DNA from: Bacteroidota bacterium
GTDB taxonomy: Bacteria; Bacteroidota; Bacteroidia; Chitinophagales; Chitinophagaceae
DNA length: 64,000 nt
Assembly: GCA_018267615.1 (NCBI GenBank)
Contig: JAFDYD010000018.1
Span: 186,001-250,000, forward strand
Reading direction: 5' to 3'
Positions within the stretch are counted from its first letter, which is position 1, and the number at the start of each line of letters is the position of its first letter. Shown here in pieces: positions 25,106 to 34,540 of the stretch. Position numbers and translations under genes: made by a program. The notes beneath the pieces were generated by a model that searched no databases, was not told the origin of the DNA, and saw only the letters and a program-made list of their open reading frames with translations.

Positions 25106-26560
25106 ATGAAAAGAAGGAAATTTATCAGGCAGGCAGCTTTAATCAGTTCAGGAATATATTTTTCCAAATATGCTGCCGGCACTCCGCCAGATTTTCCAAT
25201 TGTAAGAATCGATGCTGCAAAAAGAAAATTTAAAAGTGTAGCAGTCGAAAAAGCAATCGCCGATATAAAAAATAAAATCGGCAATAAAGAAGTTGCGTGG
25301 CTTTTTGAAAATTGTTTTCCAAACACAATCGATACTACGGTAGATTTTGAAGTGCTAAATGGTAAGCCGGACACTTACGTTATTACCGGAGATATCGATG
25401 CCATGTGGCTGAGAGATAGTTCTGCCCAAGTGTGGCCATATCTTTCATTGATAAAAGAAGATAAGAATTTACAACAATTAATTGCAGGAGTAATCAACAG
25501 GCAGGTAAAATGTATTTTGAAAGATCCTTACGCAAATGCGTTTTATAAAGATGAAAAGAAAATAAGTGAGTGGAAAGAAACTGATGTTACCGATATGAAA
25601 CCCGGTATTCACGAACGCAAATGGGAAATTGACAGCTTGTGTTATCCCATTCGCTTATCATATGGATATTGGAAGGAAACCGGGGACACGTCTTTGTTTG
25701 ATAAGGACTGGATTGCAGCAATGCAAGTGATCATAAAAACCTTTAGAGAACAGCAAAGAATATCCAACGACGGGCCTTATAGTTTTCAACGCAAAACAAC
25801 ATGGGCAACGGATGGAGTTCCACTGGGTGGTTATGGCTACCCTACAAAAAAAGTTGGTTTGATCCATTCCATGTTTCGCCCGAGTGATGATGCCACTTTA
25901 TTTCCATTTCTCATACCATCAAATCTTTTTGCATTTTATTCATTGCAACAATTGGCAGCAATCATGCAATCCGGTTTGAACAATAATAAAATTTTTGAAG
26001 ACTGCCTGGTATTTTTGGATGAACTAAATGGCGCACTCATCAAATACGCGGTTGTCAACCACCCGGTACATGGCGACGTATTTGCCTACGAAGTGGATGG
26101 TTTCGGTAATCACACATTTATGGACGATGCAAATGTTCCGAGCCTGTTATCACTCCCCTATCTTGAAACTCCGGGTCAATCGCAGGAACTTTCTGTGTTG
26201 AATAAAAAAAGTCGTGGATATCAAATATACCAGAACACCCGAAAAATGGTGTTGAGCGAATCAAATCCATTTTTCTTTAAAGGAAAAGCCGCCGAAGGAA
26301 TTGGCGGTCCGCATGCAGGGATAAACATGATTTGGCCATTGAGTATTATCATGCGTGGGCTCACCAGCAATGATGACCAGGAAATAAAATATTGCATCGA
26401 TACTTTGCAAAAAAATCATGCAGGCACTGGTTTCATGCATGAAAGTTTTCATAAAGACGATTCTACAAAATTTACCAGGAAGTGGTTTGCATGGGCAAAT
26501 ACATTATTTGGAGAATTTATTTTGAAAGTGTACAGGGAAAAACCGCAGCTATTGAGCTAG
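25106..26560 (+). CDS. GH125 exo-alpha-1,6-mannosidase
   Basis: 484 residues with a leader MKRRKFIRQAALISSGIYF containing a twin-arginine-like RRKFI motif. The catalytic domain has TGDIDAMWLRDSSAQVWPYL, the signature of GH125 (formerly DUF1237) and of the (alpha/alpha)6 fold. FYKDEKKISEWKETDVTDMKPGIHERKWEIDSL and later HAGINMIWPLSIIMRGLTS and FMHESFHKDD are also GH125 motifs. The enzyme removes terminal alpha-1,6-linked mannose from N-glycan-like chains, probably in the periplasm. Size matches the family (about 480). Confidence 0.9.
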   Translation: MKRRKFIRQAALISSGIYFSKYAAGTPPDFPIVRIDAAKRKFKSVAVEKAIADIKNKIGNKEVAWLFENCFPNTIDTTVDFEVLNGKPDTYVITGDIDAMWLRDSSAQVWPYLSLIKEDKNLQQLIAGVINRQVKCILKDPYANAFYKDEKKISEWKETDVTDMKPGIHERKWEIDSLCYPIRLSYGYWKETGDTSLFDKDWIAAMQVIIKTFREQQRISNDGPYSFQRKTTWATDGVPLGGYGYPTKKVGLIHSMFRPSDDATLFPFLIPSNLFAFYSLQQLAAIMQSGLNNNKIFEDCLVFLDELNGALIKYAVVNHPVHGDVFAYEVDGFGNHTFMDDANVPSLLSLPYLETPGQSQELSVLNKKSRGYQIYQNTRKMVLSESNPFFFKGKAAEGIGGPHAGINMIWPLSIIMRGLTSNDDQEIKYCIDTLQKNHAGTGFMHESFHKDDSTKFTRKWFAWANTLFGEFILKVYREKPQLLS

Positions 26561-26646
26561 AGTGGAGAGCGAAGAGTGAGAGCGGAGAAAACAGAGCGGA
26601 GAGCGGTGGTAATGCGCTCTCCGCTCTGTTTCTTCGCTCCCACTCT
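26560..26646. terminator. Long hairpin between convergent GH125 and tyrS genes
   Basis: An inner 17-bp perfect stem (26589-26605 with 26615-26631, nine-base loop) is extended by an outer stem in which GAGTGGAGAGCGAAGA (26560-26575) pairs with TCTTCGCTCCCACTC (26631-26645) with one bulged base. A 13-base internal bulge separates the parts. It spans almost exactly the gap between the two stops, so it probably ends both transcripts. Confidence 0.65.
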
Positions 26647-27924
26647 TTATACAGCTTCGACGAGGTAGTAATTCTTTTTCCCTTTCTGAATCAGCAAATA
26701 TTTTGCATGAAGCAGAAAAGAGTCGTTAATAACCAACTGTGCATTATCGACTTTTTTTCTATTGACGCTGATGCCGCCATTCTGAATCATTTTTCTGGCT
26801 TCGCCTTTGCTCGCGAGAATTCCCGATTCTGCAAGAAAACTAACAATGTCAGTTCCACCTTTTAATTTATTCAATTCATACGCTGATTTCACAACACCTT
26901 CCATACTTTGCAAATCCTCTTCGCTCAATGATTCTGCCGGCGCGGTTTGATTTGCGAATAGCTTTTCAGTGGTGAGAATCGCTTTTTGATATTCGTCGGC
27001 GCCGTGCACGAAGGTTGTTATTTCTTTTGCCAATGCTTTTTGCAGAATTCGTGCAGCCGGATCCTGTTTATGTTTTTCTGTGAGCAAATCAATTTCTTCC
27101 TTTCCCAAAAAAGTAAATATTTTGATCCACCCTTCCGCGTCTGCATCTGCAGCATTCAACCAAAACTGGTAAAATTGATAGGGAGATGTTTTTTCAGGAT
27201 CCAGCCAGATATTTCCTTTTTCAGTTTTTCCAAATTTTCCGCCATCAGATTTTGTAAGTAAAGGACACGTGAACGCAAATGCATCGCCCCCGTTTTTTCG
27301 CCTGATCAACTCCGTTCCCGTTGTGATATTGCCCCATTGATCGCTTCCGCCCATTTGCAGTTTGCAATTCTTGTGAGTATATAACCAATAGAAATCGTAT
27401 CCCTGTACAAGCTGGTAAGTAAATTCTGTAAAACTCATTCCTGCTTCGCCATCCAATCTTTTCTTTACACTGTCTTTCGACATCATATAATTTACCGTGA
27501 TATGCTTTCCGACGTCACGAATAAAATTCAAAAAACTAAAATCCTTAAACCAGTCGTAATTGTTTACCATCTCGGCAGCATTTGGTAATGCCGGATTGAA
27601 ATCAAGATATTTTTCAAGTTGCCTTTTAACACCTGCCAGGTTGCGGTTAAGTGTATCTTCATCAAGAAGATTTCTTTCTTCACTTTTACCACTCGGATCG
27701 CCGACCATGCCAGTCGCCCCGCCCACCAAAACGATCGGTTTGTGATTGGCTTTTTGAAGATGAACCAACAAAATAATCGGCACCAGGCTACCGATATGCA
27801 AACTTTCTGCAGTGGGATCAAAGCCGATATAACCGGAGGTCATTTCCCGATTAAGCTGTTCTTCTGTACCCGGGATAATATCCCGGATCAAACCTCTCCA
27901 TTGTAAATCTTTTATTAGGGACAT
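26647..27924 (-). CDS. tyrS: Tyrosyl-tRNA synthetase
   Basis: 425 residues charging tRNA-Tyr with tyrosine in the cytoplasm. Class I features: HIGSL (HIGH box, near 42), the tyrosine site GYDFYWLYT and QMGGSDQWGN, and KFGKTEKG, the KMSKS-like loop of the bacterial TyrRS. An S4 RNA-binding domain ends it (ASKGEARKMIQNGGISVNRKKV). It is transcribed from 27948-27955, convergent with GH125. Confidence 0.96.
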   Translation of the reverse strand: MSLIKDLQWRGLIRDIIPGTEEQLNREMTSGYIGFDPTAESLHIGSLVPIILLVHLQKANHKPIVLVGGATGMVGDPSGKSEERNLLDEDTLNRNLAGVKRQLEKYLDFNPALPNAAEMVNNYDWFKDFSFLNFIRDVGKHITVNYMMSKDSVKKRLDGEAGMSFTEFTYQLVQGYDFYWLYTHKNCKLQMGGSDQWGNITTGTELIRRKNGGDAFAFTCPLLTKSDGGKFGKTEKGNIWLDPEKTSPYQFYQFWLNAADADAEGWIKIFTFLGKEEIDLLTEKHKQDPAARILQKALAKEITTFVHGADEYQKAILTTEKLFANQTAPAESLSEEDLQSMEGVVKSAYELNKLKGGTDIVSFLAESGILASKGEARKMIQNGGISVNRKKVDNAQLVINDSFLLHAKYLLIQKGKKNYYLVEAV

Positions 27925-27947
27925 GACAAATGATTAACGATTTTTGG

Positions 27948-27955
27948 CAAAATTA
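27948..27955 (-). promoter_or_regulatory. Possible tyrS promoter -7 element
   Basis: On the minus strand TAATTTTG fits TAnnTTTG, 23 bases before the tyrS start at 27924. No clear TTTG is found 17-20 bases further up. The rest of the 326-base gap up to the PorV2-like start at 28251 shows no gene. Confidence 0.4.
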
Positions 27956-28250
27956 AGGCATTATCGCATCGGAAAACAGGTGCAATAATCTGAATAAAAA
28001 TACGTTAGATAAGATTAGCATATTCGCGGACTCATTTTGGCCAAATCAGCAATGGTTGGCTCGTATAAATGCCGGTTGTGCAGCCAATATCCCTGGGAAA
28101 CAGTCTATTAAAACTATTAATTCAAAGTTGTTTCGATGAAGCGACCCCGTACCACTGAAAGCATATCGAAGACTATGTAACTATTGGCTTATGCTCGAAA
28201 AAATGACGGGTGCGATTCGTCTGGCAAGAATACTGATAAAGTTCAGTCGG

Positions 28251-29363
28251 ATGACCAAAATCTACTCTTTAATAACCCTGATACTGCTGCTTTGTAATAA
28301 TGCATGGGCTCAGTTTGCAAAATACTCAAATGAATTTTTAAATATCGGTGCGGGTGCACGCGGCATGTCGATGGGAAATGCGCAAGTTGCATCTGTGACT
28401 GATGGAACAGCGGGTTATTGGAATCCTGCGGGACTTGTTAACGTGAAGGACTACCCGCAGCTCAATCTTATGCACTCGGAATATTTTGCAGGCATTGGAA
28501 AATACGATTACGCCAATCTTGTTCTTCCCTTAAAAGATAATAAAAGAACACTGGGACTAACACTGCTTCGATTTGCAGTGGATGATATCCCCAACACAGT
28601 TTTTCTCGTGCAACCGGATGGAAGTATCGACTTCAGTAACATTACTACATTTTCGTCTGCAGATTATGCTTTTATTTTTTCTCTCGCACAACAAGCTAAA
28701 TGGAGTAAAAATAAAAATATCAGTTTTGGTCTGAATGCAAAAATCATCCATCGGCAAGCGGGTGATTTTGCGCGCGCCTGGGGTTTTGGATTTGATGCAG
28801 GAATGATGGTTACCGGCAATCGTTGGAAGATAGGTGTTGTTGCGAAAGATGTCACAACCACTTTCAACGCGTGGTCGTATAATATAGATGAACAAATGCG
28901 CGAAGTGTTTTATGTAACGCAAAATGATATCCCTTCTAAATCGACAGAATTGACTGCACCGCAATTGATATTAGGAGGTTCATATAATTTCAAGATCAAT
29001 AAAAAAATCAGCCTTCTTGCGGAGGCTGACTTCGATATTACTTTCGACGGTCGTCGTAATACCGTCATCAGCTTCGATCCGGTGAGTATTGATCCGAAAG
29101 TTGGATTGGAATTGTCATACAACAGTGTATTTTTTGTGCGCGCGGGTATCAACAATTTTCAAAAAGCATTGGATGATAAAGACACCACAAATCAGAAAAA
29201 GATTTGGATCTATCAGCCAAGTATAGGTGCAGGATTTAAAATAGGCGATGTGCAAATTGATTACGCTTTTACCAATCTTGCCAACCAATCGAATCCTTTA
29301 TACACGCACGTGTTTTCATTGAAAGTTGACTTAAGAGATTTAAAAAAGAAGAAGAAAAAGTAA
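28251..29363 (+). CDS. PorV2-like outer-membrane barrel of the type IX system
   Basis: 370 residues from ATG 28251, chosen because it opens a standard signal peptide (MTKIYSLITLILLLCNNAWA). A longer frame to 28191 would hide it. The mature protein starts GAGARGMSMGNAQVASVTDGTAGYWNPAGL, the PorV/PorQ-family opening, and the rest alternates beta strands as in a porin-like barrel. The pair with the PorU2-like protein downstream, 30 bases away, is the PorV2-PorU2 arrangement found in Bacteroidota, a second version of PorUV. It would anchor or shuttle type IX cargo at the outer membrane. The poly-Lys tail (LKKKKKK) is a small oddity. Confidence 0.78.
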   Translation: MTKIYSLITLILLLCNNAWAQFAKYSNEFLNIGAGARGMSMGNAQVASVTDGTAGYWNPAGLVNVKDYPQLNLMHSEYFAGIGKYDYANLVLPLKDNKRTLGLTLLRFAVDDIPNTVFLVQPDGSIDFSNITTFSSADYAFIFSLAQQAKWSKNKNISFGLNAKIIHRQAGDFARAWGFGFDAGMMVTGNRWKIGVVAKDVTTTFNAWSYNIDEQMREVFYVTQNDIPSKSTELTAPQLILGGSYNFKINKKISLLAEADFDITFDGRRNTVISFDPVSIDPKVGLELSYNSVFFVRAGINNFQKALDDKDTTNQKKIWIYQPSIGAGFKIGDVQIDYAFTNLANQSNPLYTHVFSLKVDLRDLKKKKKK

Positions 29364-29393
29364 TACGTACCAACGATAAGTGAAATAAACACT

Positions 29394-32300
29394 ATGAAAA
29401 AAAATTTTACAATACTATTACTCTTGTTGATGAGTTTCGGGTTGCATGCCCAGACTTACAACAACGAATGGATTGACTTTTCCAAAACCTATTTTAAATT
29501 CAAAGTCGGCGCTGATGGATTGTACCGCATTCCACAATCAGTACTTGCCAATGCAGGGTTGAATAATACGCCTGCGGAAAACTTTCAATTATTCCGAAAT
29601 GGCGTAGAAGTTCCCATATACACTTCTATTCCCACTGGAATTTTTGGACCGTCAGATTATATCGAATTCTATGGAAGAATGAACGACGGAAAGCCCGATA
29701 AACAATTGTATCGAAGCCCATCTTACCAGCACACAGATAAATGGAGTTTGCAAACAGATACCGCTGTCTATTTTCTGACGGTAAATAATTCCGGACCGGT
29801 TTTTCATTTTGCGAACACGAGCAATGATACTACCGGGAATGTATTACCAGTGGAACCTTACTTCATGTATAAAGCGGGTACTTATTTTCGATCCCAGCTT
29901 AATCTCGGCTATGCAATAGCGTTAGAACAGTATATTTATTCATCATCGTACGATATCGGAGAATTCTGGAGCTCCAACAATATTTCGCAATATACACCAT
30001 TCGTAAGCAACCTGAGTAACCTTTTTATATACGGCGGAGGGCCGAATGCATATTTTCAATTCGGTGCCGCAGGCGCTGCAGATACAATAAGGCACATACA
30101 GGTGAAAATAAATAATACCCTGGTAAAAGACACTGTGATGAATGGATTGAATGATCTGCAATCGAGCGCAATTGTTCCATTGGGAACACTTAATACATCT
30201 TCGACGGATTTTCAATTCATCAACTCTTCACCAGCAGTCACTTTTAGCGACAGGATGGTAATCTCATATTTCGAATTAACGTATCCGCGTCAATTCAATT
30301 TCGGAGGAGCATCCAGTTTTGATTTTGAATTACCTGCAAAACCAAGTGGATACTATCTCAAGATCAACAATTTTACTTTCGGATCTGTTGCCCCTGTACT
30401 ATATGACGCAACCACTGGTCAAAGATTTACTGCAGTGTTGGATGCAGGAAATGTTCCTACTTTTTTATTGCCGGGAAGTTTATCTACCAGAAAAATGGTT
30501 TTGGTCAGCGAAGACCCTTCAACCATAAAAACAATTGGTAGTCTCACCACGAAAAACTTTGTCAGATTTAATGATCCTGCGAACCAGGGGAATTATATTA
30601 TCATTAGTAACACGCTTCTTTATACCGGAACGCACGGAAATAATCCGGTGGTCGATTATAAGAATTACCGCAGTTCCGCTCCTGGTGGAGGATTCAACAC
30701 GCAGATTGTAGATATTGATGAATTGGTTGATCAGTTTGCATTTGGCATTAAAAAGCACCCGCTTTCTATAAAAAACTTTTTGAACTACGCGCGTAGCAAC
30801 TATTCTGTGAAGCCCGAATTTGTGTTTTTAATCGGAAGAGGAATGGCGTATAATGATTACCGCTATAATGAGAGCAGTCCGTCTGTGGATGCGCTAAATC
30901 CTGTGCCGACTTTTGGCTTCCCCGCATCAGATATGATGCTAAGTTCACAAGACGGCGCGCATCCCGTTGCATTGACTCCAATCGGGAGGCTGGCAGCAAT
31001 AAGCGGTTCTGAAGTGGAAATCTATCTTGATAAGGTCAAAGAATATGAACAAGTGCAGCAAACTGCTCCGAATACAATTGCAGCCAGGGCATGGATGAAA
31101 AATATTATGCACGTTACCGGTGCAACTGATCCCTATCTCGAATCCATATTGTGCGCTTATATGAGTGTATACCGGGGAATAATTATTGACACCGCTTTCG
31201 GTGCAAATGTTTATACATTTTGTAGTAGTAACCTGACAGACAATAACCAGGTCTCCGCGGCACAATTCCCTCAACTTTTTTCAAATGGGATTGGCATACT
31301 GACTTATTTTGGCCACTCATCTTCCTCTGTTCTTGGATTCAATCTTGATGACCCTTCCGTGTACAATAACAGTGCGAAATATCCCGTGTTCTATGTGAAC
31401 GGATGTTATGCAGGCAACTTCTATAGTTTTGATCCAACAAGGCTGGGATTGGGTAAAACGCTTTCAGAAACATATGTGCTCGCAAAAGGAAAAGGTTCTA
31501 TTGCATTCGTAGCAAGTACACACTACGGCATTGTCAATTATCTGAATCTTTACCTGAACGAGTTGTACGCATTTATTGGCAACACGGATTATGGAAAACC
31601 AATCGGTGTTATCCAGGCGGATGCAGCCCAGAAAGTAATCAATTTACTGCCACAGGATTTCTTAGCACGTGCGCAATCCGAAGAGATGGGAATCCATGGA
31701 GACCCTGCGGTAAAAATAACCACATCCAGTTTGGCCGATTACGATATCGAATTATCGCAGGTGAAAATTTCTCCTGCTTTTATTTCCGTGGCCGACAATA
31801 GCTTTACAGTGAATGCTACCATATACAATCTTGGAAAATATGCTCATGATTCTATAACGGTGTTGATCACACGCAAATATCCAAACGGAACTACTTCGGT
31901 TGTGAGGAAAAGATTAGCGGGAATTTCTTTTTTAGATTCGATATCGGTTACATTTCCTATCGTTGCTACCAGGGATAAAGGGCAAAATACAATTACAATT
32001 GTGGTGAATTCCGATAATGATGTTCCTGAAACAACCCTTAATAACAATACGGTAAACTCAGACGTATTCATATATGAAGATGAACTTAACCCGGTTTATC
32101 CATATGATTATGCGATCATCAATAAACAAAATCAAAAGTTATACGCATCCACTGCAAATCCGTTTGCGCCTTCTACTCAATATGCAATGGAAATTGATAC
32201 AACGGAATTATTTAATTCACCTTTAAAAGTATCGAAGAATATTACTTCAATAGGCGGTATTCTCGAATTTGATCCCGGTATCAATTATATCGATAGTACA

Positions 32301-34463
32301 GTTTATTATTGGAGAACATCCATTGTGCCGACCGGTAACAATTTATATCATTGGAATGAGTTCTCATTTGTTTATATAGATTCGAATGCAAGTGGTCCGG
32401 GATTTAATCAATCGCATTATTATCAACATTTACAATCAACAGGCCAGGGTATCTCAGTAAACAGTCGCCGCCAATGGCAATTCTCAACGCACCCTAATAA
32501 TTTATTTATAAAGAACGGCGTATTCCCTACTGCAGCTTCGAACGCCAATGATTTTGCGGTGGAAATTAATGGTAACACCACTACGATTTTGAGTGTGTGC
32601 GGAGTTTCCGGAATTATTTTTCACGTGTTCGATTCTGCAACTTTTAAACCATGGTTGAATTCCGTACCCGGATCGAGTCAGTATGGAAGTGATGTGGTTT
32701 GCGGTGTTAATCGTAAATACAATTTTCAATTCAATATTTTAGATACTGCGAAACGCAGAGCAGTTGTGAATTTCATGGATTTGATTCCAGACGGAGCATA
32801 TGTAGTTGTGAAAAATATTTCCGGAACAGATCCTGCCTCAAATACCTATGCATCAGATTGGGCAAAAGATACTTCATACCTGGGATCCGGAAATTCTATG
32901 TACCTGCGGTTATTGGGACAAGGCTTTACCGGCATCGACTCATTCAACCAGCCCCGGGCATTTATTTTCGTTTATCAGAAAAACAGGCAAAATACTTTTA
33001 CACCAAGATTTGTATTCAGCCAGGGAATAACCGATAAAATATTTCTCTCCGATGATGATTACGTCAGTTTTGACTCCGTCGGTTTTGTGACATCACCGTT
33101 ATTTGGTCCGGCTAAGCAATGGAAGCAAGTTCATTGGAGAGGTTCAAGTCTTGAAAATCCTTCAACGGATTCTGTAGGTGTTACCGTTGTGGGTGTTGAT
33201 ACTGCAGGTAATCAAACAAACCTCTATAACCTTGCGCTTACCAATCAGGACTACGATATTTCTTCGGTAAATCCGGCTCAATATCCATACCTGCAACTAA
33301 AAATGAAAACGGTCGACACAACACACGTAACTCCATACCAATTAAAATACTGGCGAATCAACTATGTCCCTGTACCGGAAGGTGCACTTGCGCCGAATAT
33401 TTTCCTTTCTGGCAAAGACTCTCTTGAACTTGGCGAGAAACTTGAATTTGGTATTGCTTTCAAAAATATAAGTATGTCTGCATTTGACAGCATGCGAATT
33501 ACTTTAAACATCACCGATAAAAACAATATCACACATTCAATATTAATCCCGAAAAAAAGACCCATAGTTAGTGGAGATACTTTAAAAATCATGTATGAAA
33601 TCGATACAAAAGATTACCCAGGACTAAATACAATATTCCTGGATGTGAATCCGAACAATGATCAGCCGGAACAATATCACTTTAATAACTTCCTTTATAA
33701 AAATTTCTATGTGCGTGTTGACAAAACAAACCCGCTGCTTGACGTAACGTTCGACAATGTGCATATTTTGAATGATGATATTGTTTCTGCAAAACCACAC
33801 ATCCTGATAAAATTGAAAGATGAAGCGAAATTTTTATTATTGAATGATACCGCTCTCTTGAAAGTACAGGTCAGGTATCCTGATCAATCGCTACACCCAT
33901 ATTATTTCAACAGCGACACGTTGCGTTTTACACCGGCAACAAGCAGCGCAGACAATACGGCAAGTGTAGATTTCTATCCTGCCTTCACTAAACAATTAAA
34001 TCCTGAGGGAGATGATTATCAACTGATCGTTACCGGGAAAGATGCCAGTGGAAATGCATCGGGAACAACCCAATACCAAGTGTCGTTCAAGATTATTACA
34101 AAGGCGATGATCTCAAATATGCTCAACTATCCGAATCCGTTTACAACTTCGACAGCTTTTGTATTTACCATTACAGGAAGTGAAGTACCGCAAAATATAA
34201 AAATTCAGATACTAACCATCACTGGCAAAATCGTCCGAGAAATTACCAAGGATGAATTAGGTCCATTACATGTTGGTAGAAACATCACCGAATTCAAGTG
34301 GGATGGTACGGACATGTATCATCAGCGGCTTGCGAATGGTGTCTATTTGTATCATGTGGTTACAAATCTTAATGGCAAATCACTCGACAAATACAAATCC
34401 GAAAGCGACAACACCGATCAATTCTTTAATAAAGGTTATGGCAAAATGTACCTGATGCGATAA
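29394..34463 (+). CDS. PorU2-like type IX secretion sortase (C25 cysteine peptidase)
   Basis: 1,689 residues with a signal peptide (MKKNFTILLLLLMSFGLHAQ). The gingipain-type C25 domain carries the His/Cys pair: H641 in YFGHSSSSVLGFNLD and C671 in FYVNGCYAGNFYSFD. Upstream are the VEPYFMY and FLIGRGMAYNDYRY segments of the family. The middle holds several beta-sandwich domains (about 770-1400) and the C-terminus has NMLNYPNPFTTSTAFVFTI and ANGVYLYHV, an FlgD-like/type IX-type immunoglobulin domain. Such enzymes cut off the signal domain of type IX cargo and attach cargo to lipopolysaccharide at the cell surface. The size and pairing with the PorV2-like gene fit PorU2 better than classical PorU. 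Confidence 0.8.
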   Translation: MKKNFTILLLLLMSFGLHAQTYNNEWIDFSKTYFKFKVGADGLYRIPQSVLANAGLNNTPAENFQLFRNGVEVPIYTSIPTGIFGPSDYIEFYGRMNDGKPDKQLYRSPSYQHTDKWSLQTDTAVYFLTVNNSGPVFHFANTSNDTTGNVLPVEPYFMYKAGTYFRSQLNLGYAIALEQYIYSSSYDIGEFWSSNNISQYTPFVSNLSNLFIYGGGPNAYFQFGAAGAADTIRHIQVKINNTLVKDTVMNGLNDLQSSAIVPLGTLNTSSTDFQFINSSPAVTFSDRMVISYFELTYPRQFNFGGASSFDFELPAKPSGYYLKINNFTFGSVAPVLYDATTGQRFTAVLDAGNVPTFLLPGSLSTRKMVLVSEDPSTIKTIGSLTTKNFVRFNDPANQGNYIIISNTLLYTGTHGNNPVVDYKNYRSSAPGGGFNTQIVDIDELVDQFAFGIKKHPLSIKNFLNYARSNYSVKPEFVFLIGRGMAYNDYRYNESSPSVDALNPVPTFGFPASDMMLSSQDGAHPVALTPIGRLAAISGSEVEIYLDKVKEYEQVQQTAPNTIAARAWMKNIMHVTGATDPYLESILCAYMSVYRGIIIDTAFGANVYTFCSSNLTDNNQVSAAQFPQLFSNGIGILTYFGHSSSSVLGFNLDDPSVYNNSAKYPVFYVNGCYAGNFYSFDPTRLGLGKTLSETYVLAKGKGSIAFVASTHYGIVNYLNLYLNELYAFIGNTDYGKPIGVIQADAAQKVINLLPQDFLARAQSEEMGIHGDPAVKITTSSLADYDIELSQVKISPAFISVADNSFTVNATIYNLGKYAHDSITVLITRKYPNGTTSVVRKRLAGISFLDSISVTFPIVATRDKGQNTITIVVNSDNDVPETTLNNNTVNSDVFIYEDELNPVYPYDYAIINKQNQKLYASTANPFAPSTQYAMEIDTTELFNSPLKVSKNITSIGGILEFDPGINYIDSTVYYWRTSIVPTGNNLYHWNEFSFVYIDSNASGPGFNQSHYYQHLQSTGQGISVNSRRQWQFSTHPNNLFIKNGVFPTAASNANDFAVEINGNTTTILSVCGVSGIIFHVFDSATFKPWLNSVPGSSQYGSDVVCGVNRKYNFQFNILDTAKRRAVVNFMDLIPDGAYVVVKNISGTDPASNTYASDWAKDTSYLGSGNSMYLRLLGQGFTGIDSFNQPRAFIFVYQKNRQNTFTPRFVFSQGITDKIFLSDDDYVSFDSVGFVTSPLFGPAKQWKQVHWRGSSLENPSTDSVGVTVVGVDTAGNQTNLYNLALTNQDYDISSVNPAQYPYLQLKMKTVDTTHVTPYQLKYWRINYVPVPEGALAPNIFLSGKDSLELGEKLEFGIAFKNISMSAFDSMRITLNITDKNNITHSILIPKKRPIVSGDTLKIMYEIDTKDYPGLNTIFLDVNPNNDQPEQYHFNNFLYKNFYVRVDKTNPLLDVTFDNVHILNDDIVSAKPHILIKLKDEAKFLLLNDTALLKVQVRYPDQSLHPYYFNSDTLRFTPATSSADNTASVDFYPAFTKQLNPEGDDYQLIVTGKDASGNASGTTQYQVSFKIITKAMISNMLNYPNPFTTSTAFVFTITGSEVPQNIKIQILTITGKIVREITKDELGPLHVGRNITEFKWDGTDMYHQRLANGVYLYHVVTNLNGKSLDKYKSESDNTDQFFNKGYGKMYLMR

Positions 34464-34479
34464 CAAGATTGAAAATTAA

Positions 34480-34508
34480 AAAAGGCTGTTGTTCGCAACA
34501 GCCTTTTT
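34480..34508 (+). terminator. Terminator of the PorV2-PorU2 operon
   Basis: AAAGGCTGTTG (34481-34491), TTCG tetraloop, CAACAGCCTTT and a T-run form a textbook terminator 18 bases after the stop. Confidence 0.9.
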
Positions 34509-34540
34509 AATTTATACAATAATCGCTTCACTATCTTTAT

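Noticed and set aside
27560..27906. Open frames opposite tyrS
   Set aside because: Antisense shadows of a conserved gene.
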